Positions 47,553 through 59,488 of a DNA stretch of 64,000 bases are shown piece by piece. The DNA comes from Thalassia testudinum. Lineage: Eukaryota; Streptophyta; Magnoliopsida; Alismatales; Hydrocharitaceae. The position numbers and the translations under genes are program-made. Each line of letters begins with the position of its first letter. Positions within the stretch are counted from its first letter, which is position 1. The stretch spans positions 90,126,001 through 90,190,000 of the forward strand of contig JAZHRO010000073.1 of NCBI GenBank assembly GCA_037157565.1. The letters are read 5' to 3'. The notes below the pieces were generated by a model that was not told the DNA's origin, made no database searches, and saw only the letters and a list, made by a program, of their open reading frames with translations.

Positions 47553-49085
47553 TTACCCAGAATCGAAGGTTGTTGTGTTTGCGGGGCCGGGCCTGCGTTT
47601 TAGTAGTGTGCAACCCAAGACCAAAGTGTCGGACAAAGGTAAAGATGGTTCAATAGGTGCGGTTGTCCACTTAACATTTAGCTCAGAAAAATAATCAATT
47701 ATTTCGAGATTGGGTTGTACGTGAAAGATATCGTAAGGGTCCTGGTAGAAAGTAAGTGGTTTTAGGTCAATAGGTACCCTTAGATCCAAAATCAAACTTT
47801 CCTTAGAATTAGCCTCCCAAATCTTTATTTCAATAATTCTATCCTCCAACATCAAGGGCTTAGGCTTCGGGACCTCTAGCATATTATTCACCCCATATGA
47901 TTTTCCAAGTCCAGAAATCGTGGCTGAATCAAGAATGACTTGGGCACAAAGATCTCAGAAGTCAGCTCTTTGGGGTGCAGATGAGGATTGGGGTCACTGT
48001 TTGAATCATCAAGATTCGGATCCTCCAAGTTAACCCCAACTAAATCCAAATCTTTAATAATTGGGTTATCAACTGGTTTGTCAGATTCCTCAAGCCCATT
48101 TGTCTCACTAAAATCCTATTCCTTAAGTTCAAGTGAGACTTCACCAAAAGATTCTTCACCCTCAGAGTCAAAGAATTGATGATCCTCATTTATATGTCTC
48201 AAAATCATATGTCATTTCATGGTCCGTGAAGACATATTTTTCCCCGCTCCCTGGCTTAGGGATCTCTAGTGAATCAATCGGTTCATCCTCAAATGGTTGC
48301 TCAAGCCCATCCTGGTCATCCCCAGTCTCAGAAAATTTATCCCCCCCAACAGGCGCCTGAGCGGGTTCAGACATTGGCTCTCCTGAAGGGGGTTCATCTT
48401 GAGAATCATCTCAAGATTTGACTAATGCAACCACAAATTTCATCCTCAACCTCGACAATTTCCCAAGAAGGAACTCACCCAAGTCCCTATCCCTAACAAT
48501 TTGGAGCAAATCCAATAGAGAACTATTAAGTTCATCAATCATTTTGATCATAGGCTCCAGTGCTTCAGTGCATGCAGTTGGCTGAGCTTCTAAAGATTTT
48601 ATAGTGTTCCTCAAATTAGCCAACACCCTATCCTAGACCTGGTTCACCTAAACCGACTGGTTCGATTCAGGTTTGGGTGGGTTCAGGTTAAATCTAGCGG
48701 AGTCAAGATGTCGAGGTTCTCGGGTTCCTCCCTGGTAGTAGGTCATTCTAGGTTGTTCAAAGGATGGTGGTGACCTATATTCAGTGGAATACTGGGGAGG
48801 GTAGGTGTTATAATCATGATATCCTTCCTAATTGTAGATTGTGTTGGTTTGGTCATCAAAGGTTGGAGATCCATAATCATTATAGCTCTGGGAAGGATAA
48901 TAATCATAGTCTTGTTGTCCAGGGTTAGGCCCTGGACACTGAGGTCTGGATTCATATCCCCAATCAAAGTCATCCCGGCTAGTGGATGCGTAATTATAAG
49001 TCAAGTCGTGATATTAATCATCTTGGGGAAAAGTGGTGGTAGGAGGATAGGATGTGAAATGTGTGTAGGATGTGGAAGGGTACAT
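47553..49085 (-). pseudogene. Tyr/Pro-rich ORF of non-autonomous element C
   Basis: Function unknown. From the ATG at 49085 (MYPSTSYTHFTSYPPTT) to 47553 (511 codons), every recognised block is in one frame with several stop codons. The order is a Tyr/Asp/Gly-rich N-terminus, a helical region (LRNTIKSLEAQ, IKMIDELNSSLLDL, about 48480-48626), a LGKLSRLRMKF segment, an acidic stretch, and a C-terminal LKPLTFYQDPYD motif (about 47733-47770). Nucleotide similarity to B in the helical part is about 90% by eye, higher than between the B and C LTRs. It takes the gag position. It could be a structural or RNA-binding helper protein, but nothing in the sequence proves that. Confidence 0.75.
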
Positions 49086-50317
49086 GGTGAAGTAAGGAGG
49101 GAAATCAGAAGTGAAAGGAGCCCTGGAATACAAAAATACAAGCCTATTCTTAGTTTGGGTAGCCCAAAGGTCTACAGACTCTCAGAATCCGTCCTAAGAT
49201 TATAGATGATTTACTCTACTTATGTCCAGGCAATCCAACCAGTTAGAAGGAGGGACTGAGGAGAAGGTTCTTCCTTTGGCTTGTGCCTCCGGTTCCTAGT
49301 GTACCCCCCAGCCGCGGTCATTTGATGCTACTCCCCTAGCTAGACATCAGATTAACTAGTATAAGCAGGTTAATCGTGAACAATCTCAATCTGGATCCCG
49401 ACGAGCGAACCAGTCCTTAGGGCCAATGTCTAATCAATTTTAGTTAGGCTTGGGACAATGGTGCTTCAAGAATGTGATGGGCCCTTTAGATGGGTTGTGC
49501 CCTTAACGATCAGTTAAAATGTGTGTGCATGCACAACCAGGGTTCTTAAACAAGGTTATTTGATGATGTGCCTTTTAGGGTTCAACCTTGTTTAGTAGCT
49601 TTTAGGGTTTAATTCTTAGGTTGGTTCAATCAAGGTTTAGTAGAACACTCCAAGTTTTAAAAGCACGGGTGATGATATGTTCCTTTAAAAAAAAAAAATA
49701 ATGTGGAGTGCCTGGTTCAGCCCTAAGAATCAACCCTAAGTGGCAAGCTACTTGATGGATTAGTTTTAGATTGAGTGGTGCAGCCCAAACAGCTCAATCA
49801 ATTGGCCTATTGCACCACTTAGTTTAGGCACACAAGAATTTTTAACCTATTTAGATTTCTACTCATTTATGCATATTTAGTTGAAGTGTACCGGGTCCAC
49901 AGGTTAGATCCCGGTTAAGTGGTAGAATCAAAGTGATTGTGCGCCTTAGGATAGGAAGTTGTGGGTGTTAAGTGTGTAGCTTTCAAAAAAAATCCCACAA
50001 TCAGATAATCACTTTTTTTTTTAATTATGTGGATGGCGAGGTGAGTGGAAGTGGCAAACAAACAACCAAATCTATCCTAGGGTTCATAAAAAGCACCTAA
50101 GTTGATTTGGGTTTTAGTTATTCAGTTATGGAATGAAAACTAAGGTGGGGGTGGTGTGGGAGACATTTACAAAACACTCTACCTGCACTTTACTCTGGTC
50201 TACCACACATGGATCTCCATGCTAGGGTACCTGCAAGACAGTAGATCAAAGACAAGTAGGGTTAATGCTATGTAAATGCAAAGAAACGCAATAAATAATA
50301 AAGTAAATTCCGTTGCC
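49086..50317 (-). other. Element C untranslated leader
   Basis: It contains the conserved leader block (49230-49330). About 49130-49250 also matches the last ~110 bases of the window (leader of element F). No gene is visible. Confidence 0.75.
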
Positions 50318-50335
50318 TCCCTGCCAACGGCGCCA
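50318..50335 (-). promoter_or_regulatory. Primer-binding site of element C (tRNA-Asp type)
   Basis: The minus strand reads TGGCGCCGTTGGCAGGGA. It differs at two positions from the complement of the tRNA-Asp 3' end and lies three bases from the LTR at 50339. Confidence 0.88.
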
Positions 50336-50338
50336 AAA

Positions 50339-52087
50339 TGGTCGTGTCGTGTTTCGCGTGTTTAGAAATCGAGGTTATAAGTAACCTGTCGTCATAGTTG
50401 CAAAACACATAGATTAAATAAAATTTATACCGAAACTCTAAGGGAGTCCCGGGTTGAACACAGGGAGGCGACGTTTACTTTATTGAAAATCGCACTTCGT
50501 TTCATTTCTTTTTGGTATTTTAGGGTTTTGATATTCTTTTGTATTTTTGAAATAAAGGAAATCAAGCAAACGTGTCACAAGATAGAGATGAAACAAATAT
50601 GATATATATGTCAATCTAATGTCAATTACAATGAACTATAAAAGAATAAAAAGAGAGGGGGGTGAGAGGAAATCTCCCGAATTAGCTATCCGGCGAGACG
50701 ACGGTACCTGGTGGAAGCTCGGACGAAGGAGGTGAGGAGCGGGACGACGAAGCTGAGATGCTGGAGGACGTCAGGTTGAGGAAAGCTTCAGTGTGGCTCC
50801 AGAATGGAGGTGAGAAGACGGAGGTGATCTGCTACCGGAATGGAGGTGGGAGGACAGCTCCAAGGTGACCTATGAAGGGAGATGGGAAGTTGGAGTATTT
50901 GGTGGGGCAGAGGTTCACTACACTAATAGGCACCTTGGGAGCTTGAGAACAAGCTCAAATGGAGCGTTGGTAGGCTTGCTAGAGCTTGGGAGTAGGTGGG
51001 AGTAGAGTAAGTAGAGATGGTTTGGAAGGGAGGGGGTGAAGGTCCTTTTATAGTAGTGGAGAAGAGGCTAAAAATGGATAAAGGACCTCTAGCGACCTCC
51101 AGACCGTCGCTGGAAACGTTGCTGTAGACAGCTCACCTCCACCCATGCCCATAGCTGGCTCTGCTGTCTTGCAATGAAACAGCGACGGCTGTAAGTGTCG
51201 TTGTAGGTTAGTCCAGCTGTCGCTAAAAGCTGGCGCCAACCGTCCCTACGCCCGCGCCACCTGCCCCGCTCAACACGTGCGCTGACCACGTGCTCCCAGC
51301 TGTGCGCGCATGTGTTGTGCACTAGCGTGCGCACTTGCAATGCGCTGGCCCACGCGTACGCGTGCGCGCTGCCGCTGCGCTGCGCTCCAAGTGACGCCCA
51401 ATTGCTAATTGGAGGGGCTGAGGGGGAATCGAACCTGCTCCCCTCCTTTGCAAACCGCTTCGTCAACCAGTGCGTCGCGTCGCCCTTTGTGTCGCGAGGA
51501 AGAAATCGGTGCAAGCGCTTCCCAGCCATTGGATCCTGATCCAACAGCTTGGATTAATGGCATAGATGATGAGGGAGAGTGGGCGGTGGTTGCTGGCCGG
51601 GTTTGGGCAGCCTGGATGGCACCACGTGGTGCCATCTGGGCCATCCATCTTCTTCTTCTTGTAGAGGGTGAAATGGTGCTCAGATCGGATGATTTCTGCA
51701 ATGCCAGACTGCGATCGTCGCTCCGGATCCATCCGTATGGTTGGATTTTCCATCCGAAACCCATATGGATGTCGCATTGCCCCCTGGCCGTTGATCTTCC
51801 TCGGGCTTAATGTGATGCTTCGAGACTTCGATCTGGACGATTTCAAAGGCATTAATCTCCAATAGTCGTCCCAATCAGATCCGTATGGTCTGATCGTCCA
51901 TCCAAAGCCCTAAGATAAATCCTCTTTTCTCCTGACCATAGAAAGGACCTAATTAACCTAAAATATAAACAACTACTCTAAATGTAGAATGATGTATGCT
52001 ATGCGATATTTATATCATGATATGCAGTGCTAAGCCTAGGGACTATCATAAATAAGCATTTTACGATGAATTTATACGTGTTTATCA
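50339..52087 (-). repeat. Element C 5' LTR
   Basis: It is collinear with 44247-46000. The TATA box is at 51045-51052 (minus), the tRNA-like segment at about 51420-51475, the GATC palindrome at 51529-51544, and duplicated blocks at about 51712-51760 and 51864-51910. Confidence 0.94.
51420..51475 (-). other. tRNA-like segment in the element C LTR
   Basis: The minus strand has GGTTCGATTCC (51425-51435), a perfect Pol III B-box consensus. About 20 bases upstream of it lies TGGTTGACGAAGCGG (51455-51469), resembling an A box. The spacing is about ten bases shorter than in a tRNA gene, and no cloverleaf is evident. Relatives are at 45337-45393 and 56180-56239. Confidence 0.45.
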
Positions 52088-52092
52088 TCATG

Positions 52093-53439
52093 CAATTGTC
52101 ACCCAATGAAGTATCATAGCAAATATTACCTCATTCTCCTAAAGATTAGTCCTTCAAAAGTTTAAATGTAAACAATACCAAGCATCATAATGAGCACTTG
52201 ACAACAAGAAGAAGAGATGCATGGGAAAATGAAAGAAAGAGGAGGGCATGAGAGCAAATTCCCCTCAATATTTCCTATAAAATATAAAAGCAACTCTTCC
52301 ACAATGGCAATGAATGAAAATTTTAATACCCCTTGCACTATTGCAAAATAGGGGAGATGGAAGGAGGGCTTGCACGAGTTGAGAGGCCCATCAGCTGCAA
52401 GCTTTGACGGAGGAGATCAGCAGGTGGAGGGGATCTCACGGGCAGTGACGGCACAGAGGATGGCCACCGAACGTGGCCGTTGAAGTAGTGGGGTGCTCGG
52501 CGGCATTGGATACTCGACGTGAAGGTGAATCCGCAGGGGGCATCTGTGAGGGTGTCGGTGCAGATGAGGGGGAGTAGGGTGTCGCGCTGGTGGAGGAACG
52601 ATGGTTAGAGGTGGTGTGGGATGAGCGGTGGTGGTGGTGGGATGTTTGATTTCTTCGGAGGTTGCAGGTGGTGGTGAAGAAGAAGGATCTTAAGCATGGA
52701 TGAGGGCATGGGATGTGGGTTTTGGATGCAGGGGCGTTGTGGTGGTCTTTGGCTGATGGGTTCCTTGGCTAGGGAAGGAAGCGGTGGAAGAGATGGAGGA
52801 AGAGGAGAAGATGGTTGAGTGGGGAGCGGTGGGTGGTGGTGGTGTTCTCTGTTTGTGCATGGGTTAGGGAGAAAAGAGGGAAGTGATGGGTTGTGGTGAT
52901 CTTTGACTGATGGGAAAGGATGTTGGGAGAATGGTTGATGGTAGTGGTGCTCTCTATCACTGAGCACCACCGCATCAAGGCAAGTCGAGGAGAGGCGAGG
53001 CAATCGTCGGTCCACGGTGCAAGTGACATCCACAGTGTCCGCCTTCTCCACTATGCTGTGGGGAAGATGGATGAAGCCCCCAAAGGGGAAGAGATGAAGA
53101 ACTCCCCGCAGGGTAGAGGAGATAAATCTACCATCGCCTATTTCTTAGTTGCGATTTTCCTCTCTCATTCTATTTCCTTCTCCAATGGCAGTAGTGAGGT
53201 AGTGGCTTTGGAGGCGATGCTGCGATGGAGAGGATTTTTTGTGAGAAAGAGGGATGTGGTGCATTTGAAACCCGTCAGTGTCATTACATGTCCAAAATAA
53301 TCTCTGGACATCTTACAAATCAAATCTGGCTATGCTTGAATTCCTACAATGGATATAATTATTTATAATATCACATAAACTTTACAAATATAAATTATAA
53401 AATGTGCATTTATTTTATAATCAAATGTAAATATTATTA
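52093..53439 (-). repeat. Probable continuation of LTR H and AT-rich flank
   Basis: Sequence resumes after element C. About 52340-53280 is G-rich on the plus strand, like the island in the E LTR. The right end and target duplication are not found, so H may be a truncated or solo LTR. Open frames on the minus strand (Pro/His/Ser-rich) reflect base composition. About 53300-53440 is AT-rich with nothing recognised. Confidence 0.4.
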
Positions 53440-53484
53440 TACTCTAGGAGATCTGGCGAGAGCGTCGTCGACGATGGTGGCTGG

Positions 53485-54675
53485 ATGATCTGGAGATTGA
53501 GATCTTGGAGGAAGGAGCGAGGTATCCAGGCAGCTGAAGGTACTAGGGCAGTGGATAGGCGGTGGACTTTCAGTAGGCTGCCAGCGAGCAGCAGGGAGGT
53601 TGTCTGTTTTAGATGTCGACACCATGGACATATGGCGGTGATGTACCGACGTCCTCTACTTTGCTTGGCCTGCTAGGGCTTTGGCCACAAGCGCGACTCC
53701 TGCACGGCATTCAATGGACAACCTGGGGGTAGGATGTGCAGTGGTACTTGGGCCAAGAAGGTGGAGGTGCAACCGCCCCTTCCACTTCCCCCACCTGCTT
53801 ATGGGGGGCATACCCTAGATGTGGAGTTACCCCTGAGTGAGGACATTAAGGTGGCAGAACTAGTACTGCGAGGGGCCTTGATCGGTGAAGTGATGATGGG
53901 CACTCTATCTCTGGAGAAAGCTCATCAACTGGTAAGATCTCTCTCCCTCTTGATAGATGTTTGGAAGATTGCGGTCCTCTCCCCTTCGTGTTTTGTGCTC
54001 TTTGGGTTGGGGGTGGTGGATGTCGAATGCCTGCGCTTTCGATCGAGTATTCTGGGTGGGTTGGTGGTGATGTGGCATTTGGTCTCCCCTTTTGATGGTT
54101 CTCTACCTGAGCAACCACCTTAAAGAGCGGCCTCTAGATCAAGCAATCTCGAAATCAAAGGTTTACCTTTACACTTAACGTCTAAAGCGGTGGTGGAAGC
54201 TATGATTGCTGGGTTTGCTTCTGTGGCAAAAGAGGCTGAGGTTGGTCTGATTGAAGGAGATGGTAGTGGTTTGAATGTTTGGGTGGTTGTCTGGTTTGTT
54301 CCAGATAAGGTGATCCTCCAATGTGGGGGGAGCTCCTGGCTACTGCTCTTGGACTTTCATGTGGCTAATAGGGATGACAAATCACACCATAACCCTCCCT
54401 CTTATGCTGAGGTACTGCAAGCCAAAGCAGGTTCAATACTGTTGGATCATGGAACACAGGAGAAGACAACTGAGCCTAGTAAGGGCAAAGATCTAGAAGA
54501 TGGGGTGGGTGTGATGATGGCAGAGGAGGAGATGACTAAAATTCTGGAGGCTGGGAGGGTTGCACCTATGCTTAAAGGTGATATGGCTGAGGAAGAGAAA
54601 GAACGAAAGGAGATGGCATTGATGAATGTGGATGCGGCTGAGGATTTGAAAGCTCATGATGGTCTTGCTCTATAG
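53485..54675 (+). pseudogene. LINE ORF1-like protein with paired zinc knuckles (decayed)
   Basis: It would bind LINE RNA. A Cys-rich block near 53595-53705 (CFRCRHHGHM...C and CLAC.GFGHKRDSC) forms two CCHC-type knuckles with a stop in the second. The ELPLSEDIKVAELVLRGALI region (53830 on) and the following hydrophobic segment resemble the DUF4283-like part of plant LINE ORF1. A hydrophilic Glu/Lys-rich tail follows (54400-54675). Frames change between blocks. In plant LINE ORF1 the knuckles usually follow the DUF4283-like region, so the order here may reflect rearrangement or a misread frame. Confidence 0.65.
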
Positions 54676-54898
54676 GAGATTCCTGTGAACTCCTTGAGCT
54701 TGCAAGTAGCCCACCTGCTGTTGAGGGTTTGCAGGTGGACTCAGAGACTCCATCCAAATAAGGTTTGGGGAGACTTCCCTACAAGCTCTGGCTGAGAAGA
54801 CAAAGTTCAACACAACAAGTTGATGAGTGTGCCATTGCAGCTGTGATAAAGGTTGGCAAAGTCTCTACTGTGAAGAAGGGGGATGATCAGGTAGTTAA

Positions 54899-55150
54899 AT
54901 GAGGATCCTTACATGGAATGTGTGTGGGTTGCGCGATCGAAGTCGAAGGGCTTCTCTACTAAGGTATTTGAGAGAATGGGAAATTGACTGCACCATCATC
55001 CAAGAAACACATATTGATAATGAGGTCGATAGGGCGTGGGTTGAGATGAAAGCTAGGGTTAACAATGACACTGTGATGATTAACTCAATTAGCAGATCTA
55101 AGGGTGTTGCAATCTAGTGGAAGAAGCATGTGTTGCAGTTGGAGGAGTGT
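54899..55150 (+). pseudogene. LINE ORF2 endonuclease domain, N-terminal fragment
   Basis: It would nick target DNA for LINE insertion. MRILTWNVCGLRDRSRR and IIQETHID are the first two conserved blocks of the endonuclease/exonuclease/phosphatase fold, including the catalytic Glu of QETH. A stop lies at 55115-55117, and the domain is cut at 55150 by element F. Confidence 0.9.
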
Positions 55151-56799
55151 TGAATGTGCGAGTTGCTACGCTAACGTGTGTGGTTTTTAAAACCTTGTCA
55201 TTGTAGCTTGAAAGAGAAGAACTTGTGTTCAACAAATAAAATTTATACCGAAATTGAAATTCAAGGTTGAACACAGGAAGGATATGTCGATCTATATTCG
55301 CAATTATATTTTTTTTAGAATTTTTCTTGAAAAGCGAGGCGATGTAATTACAATGAAGCTATAACAACAATCAAACTAAAGAGGGAGAGAGAGATAGAGA
55401 GAAAACATGCATTCAATAATTCAAAATGTTTATACAATAAAACCAAATAAGAATTACACTAGAAAGCGGGAAATCAACTACACTAGAAAGCAGGAAAATT
55501 CTACACTAGAAAGCTGTAAAGAAGAATGGGAGAGAGAAGTTATCCTCCTTGACGATCGCTTGGAGGATGAGTCGGATGGGATGATGCCTGGATGAAGGAG
55601 GACGGAGCGGAAGAAGGAGGACGAAGCAAGACAAAGGAGAACGAGGCAGCACGTCGTCGTCGTCGCAGGATCCGCTTCCGAACGGGGGACGAAAATTTGA
55701 CTTTATCTCGCAAGGAGCATCCCAGGTGTGGGACAAGATTCTCTTGAGCTTTGGAGAGGTAGAGAAGAGAATGAAGGGATGAGAATTTCGTGTGGAGGGG
55801 GTCTCCTTTTATAGTTGCAAGGAGTAGGGGCAATTTGGTCATTACATCTTTAAAAACATTAATTCAGGACCTTTAGTGACAGATAAAACCATCGCTAAAG
55901 GTCTGAACGTGGGCGTAGTGGGTGGCACATGCATGCCCACTCACTTGCCCACGCGCTCAACTCTTATGCACGTTCAGCCATCCTCAGCCGTCTGATTGCG
56001 AGATCGGACGGCTCAGATCACGCTACGCCTGCCTCCTCAGCGTGCGCTCGATCGCGTGCGATGCCGCATTACCGCCGCGCGTGCAATAGCACGTGGGTGC
56101 TATCGAGCGCACGCAACCGTTCCATCGCGATCCGACGCTCACCCACGCTCGATTGCCGGTGCCCCTCGCCTGCTCGCTGCGACTCAATCCCGCGCCAATG
56201 CCTTGCGATAAGGCGCTGAACCGTTGCGCTACGCCGTCCAAATAGTCATGCGGATGAAGTCAAGCGTGCGCATCCACAGCCGTTGGATCTTGATCCAACA
56301 GCGGGGAAGGGCAGATGCAGGGGCTTCAGCAGGTGCGTGCGGGTTATTGGGCGGCCATCTTCTAGATGATGTAGATGATGCCACGGGTGTCAGATTGACT
56401 CGATTTTTGTGTTGCTAGGCTGCAATTGTCGATCCGAATCCATCTGTGTGATTGGATTTGTCGTTTGAGGTGCAGATTTACACCATCTTAGCCTTTGATC
56501 TTCTAGGGTTCCCCAGTCACTATTTGATGCTACAGATGCCTGATTAGGGTGATCTTGGAGTCGTTGAACTCCAATCATCATCCTGCTCACATCTGTACGG
56601 TTTGATTTTCGATCCAAGGCCCCAATAAAAGGTTTTCCCTGTCTAAGAACATAAAAGGAGACAATTAACCTCCATTTTATTCAAACTACTCTAAATGCAA
56701 GATGATTCATGTTATGCAATATTTATTGCATGCAATGCAATGCTATGCTTAATAAATCCATAAATAGACATCTTAAGTAGTGTAAACATGTTTACATCA
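55151..56799 (-). repeat. Element F 3' LTR
   Basis: I place the start at TGAATGTGCG (55151), with an alternative at 55155. It ends TTTACATCA at 56799. The TATA box is at 55806-55813 (minus), the tRNA-like segment at 56180-56239, the GATC palindrome at 56279-56302, and duplicated blocks at about 56420-56470 and 56572-56625. Confidence 0.85.
56180..56239 (-). other. tRNA-like segment in the element F LTR
   Basis: The minus strand carries TAGCGCAACGG (56221-56231), a good A-box match. About 40 bases downstream is GGATTGAGTC, a weak B box. The A-to-B spacing is close to that of tRNA genes. Confidence 0.45.
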
Positions 56800-58192
56800 T
56801 ACCCCCATACCTATCTTTTGCTAGTCCCTAGCAAAAGCTATATGCTATTTATAAAAGAATTAGGTTGGATTATTTGGGCATGAGTTATTTTCAATCATTA
56901 AGAAAATGTCTACTTAGGATCTGAACTTTCAAAGACACAACAGTGCCCGAGTATCTACTAAAATGCAGACCGCCTCAAGCCCTCGCCTTATTTAGAGAAA
57001 ATTTTCTTTTTCTCTTTTCCTTCTTTTCTAATTTTTTTGGATTTTCAAGTTTTAGGGTTTAAGAGTGCCTTTCTATGGCCATTCAACTCACCCAAGATTT
57101 GATGAGAACCCTAAGTTTGAAGCATCTTATTGTGAATGTGATAGACTCATTAGCCGATAGTTAAAACGAACTTCGAATTTCTACGCCTCTAGGTGACCTA
57201 AAAAAAAATTTCTGCCTAAAGGTGTATCTTTACAACCGGTAGCTTTCTCCCTACTTTTATTTTTTAACAGGGTTAACACAAGGGTCAATCCAGTGTATAT
57301 CTCCCCAGTTTATTCTACTTCTCCGCTTCTTCCTAAGTGTTTTTGGAATTTTCAATGCATTTACTGAGCTGGGTTATGGACAACTGATCGATGAGTTGTT
57401 ACCACCAACAACTTGCTAGCCATACTTGTGCAGCAAAGTGTGGCTTATTTCTTTTTTTCTTTTCTCTTCTCGTTTTCTTTTTGATTTTTTTTTTTTGAAA
57501 TAGGTCGCTTCCCTGGTCTAAGATTTACCTAAAGGCAACAAAAAGAGAAAGGTCCATTGACTGTGCTCTGGACAACCTACCTATGGGCTGTTACCCACGA
57601 TAACTTGCCAGCCATATCACCCTAGAAGGTTCATTAGGTACCCAATTTCCATTAGAATCGCTGAACAACGAGTTAGTGCATAGAAAGTGTGTAGATGCTT
57701 AAAACTCAAAAATTCCCTCAAATCAGAAGGTAGGTTGATAAGTCGTGTACTTATCACCCAAACTTATTTACTCCAATTACGATAGAATTAAGATGGCGAG
57801 GACTCGAAAGACAAATCCACATTTTAGTGGATACACGGGCTGGTTAAGTCCAAAGACCTGAAGGGTCTTTGTGTTCAGATCCTAATGTAAAATTTCCTAA
57901 GATTGAAAAGTCCTAATGTCCAACTAATCCTTCCAAATTTTGATTCTTTTTTAATGTATAAATAAGAAGAGAAAAATAATTTACATGAATTTCACAAAGC
58001 TGACCAAATGATTCAAAAATGAATCCAACCCCCCATGCCTAGCTGATGCAATGTCCTCATTGAAAAAGAAACATGAAAGAAAGGGTAGAATATGAAAGAT
58101 GTCACCTGAATATGAAGCTCGTATCAGCCTTGTGTCATATGTACAACTGCTGAGTTTAATGCCATCAGCTAGGCGAAATTCAACCAAAGAAG
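56800..58192 (-). other. Element F polypurine tract, hairpin and post-pol spacer
   Basis: The tract is TACCCCCATACC (plus strand, 56800-56811). The hairpin with perfect 9-bp arms TTTTGCTAG/CTAGCAAAA is at 56816-56836. The duplicated motif is at 57367-57427 and 57561-57618. It is collinear with the spacers of A, B and C. No env-like ORF is visible. Confidence 0.82.
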
Positions 58193-59488
58193 TCACAGAA
58201 TGGCTAAAGCAACTATGCCTGAGACGGGTTTTAGAAGAATACGGTCAATAACAGGCTTCAGACATTGACCGTTGACTTTAAATGTGTTACCTGTCTCTGG
58301 GTCAGAAATCTGAACGGCTCCATTTGGAAAAATCTGGTCAATTATGAATGGGCCATTCCATTTATATCTATGTTTGCCAGGAAAGAGCTTAAGTTTAGAA
58401 TCGAATAACCAGACCTTCTGGTTTGACTCAAAGATCTTGCGAGAAATCAGTTGATCATGTAGAGCTTTGGTCCGAGCCTTGTAGATCTTGGCATTCTCAT
58501 ATGCATCTTTTCTAAGCTCCTCCAACTTAGATAATTGGAGTTTCCTAGTCTTCCCAGCTAAATTCAGATCTAAATTGCATTGTTTGATCACCCTAAATGC
58601 CCTGTCTTCAATCTCTACAGGTAGATGGCATGCCTTTCCATACACCAAATGGAATGGAGACATGCCGATGGGGGTTTTATACGTCGTACGGTAGGCCCAA
58701 AGAGCGTCCTCAAGCTTTTGAGTCCAATCCTTGCGATCAGGCCTAACCATTTTCTATAGATTGTTCTTATCTCTCGATTGGACATCTCGGCTTGTCCATT
58801 CGTCTAGGGATGGTAAGGTGTGGAAATTCGGTGATTAACCCAGTATTTGGCCAATAAATTCTGGAATTGGGCATTAGTAAAATAAGTGCCACCATCACTG
58901 ATGATAGCCCTCGGAATCCTGAACCTACTGAAGATATTTTTCTTGACAAAATCGATGACCACCTTGTGGTCATTGGTTTGGGTGGGAATCACCCCAATCC
59001 ATTTGGACACATAATCAATAGCAATAAGAATGTACTGATGTCCAAATGAGGGGATAAAGGGTCCCATGAAATCGATGCCTCAAACATCGAAAATTTCGAC
59101 AGGGAGAATTGGGTTTAGGGGATCATATCTCTCTTAGTTATGCTCCCGAGTGCCTGACATCGAGAACATGACCTTGAGAAATCCTGGGCATCCTTGAATA
59201 AAGATAGCCAATAGAAGGCAGATTGCAAGATTTTTGCAGCCATCTTTTTCTCGGAGAAATGTCCACCACACCCAGATGAATGGCAGAACTCGAGTATACT
59301 GTTGAATTCATTCTCCAGTGTACATCGGCGAATAATCTGATCAGAGCCGATGCAGTACAGCTCAGGGTCCTCCTAGAAGTAGTATTTGGCCTGAGATTTG
59401 AGTCTATCCCATTGTTTCTTGGTCCAATCCTGGGGGATTTGACCAACGGCCAAATAATTAACAATGTCAGCAAACCATAGGTTGTCCC
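58193..59488 (-). pseudogene. Integrase domain of element F pol (broken)
   Basis: It would insert element cDNA. Zinc-module residues (H...H...C..C ending CSRC) lie at about 59150-59330. The core has IDFMGPF, SDGG and a Glu-containing NREIR segment. The C-terminal part (58750-58193) is one open frame with [20 protein letters not shown] and a GPF (GPY/F-type) module near 58340. Frame changes near 59130 and 58760 and stops near 59085 and 58806 break it. Confidence 0.92.

Larger units (their letters stand above)
44247..52087 (-). mobile_element. Element C: full-length non-autonomous LTR retrotransposon
   Basis: LTRs (44247-46000; 50339-52087) begin TGGTCGTGTCG and end TTTATCA. Perfect TCATG target duplications lie at 44242-44246 and 52088-52092. 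On the minus strand the order is primer-binding site, leader, one Tyr/Pro-rich ORF, spacer and polypurine tract. There is no gag or pol. Confidence 0.95.
53440..55150 (+). mobile_element. 5' part of a second L1-clade LINE, cut by element F
   Basis: ORF1 and the start of the endonuclease domain are present on the plus strand. The copy breaks at 55150 where the LTR of F begins; the remainder should lie beyond the right end of F, outside the window. The 5' end is not sharply defined. Confidence 0.8.

Noticed and set aside
51089..51544. Several open frames of 75-150 codons on both strands in the C LTRs (also 45131-45378)
   Set aside because: They overlap each other in GC-rich U3 sequence with TATA box, palindrome and tRNA-like segment. 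No conserved domain is visible and the frames differ between the two LTRs.
52605..53051. Pro/His/Ser-rich minus-strand frame of 148 codons
   Set aside because: Low complexity from a G-rich plus strand; no motif, and overlapping frames occur in the same stretch.
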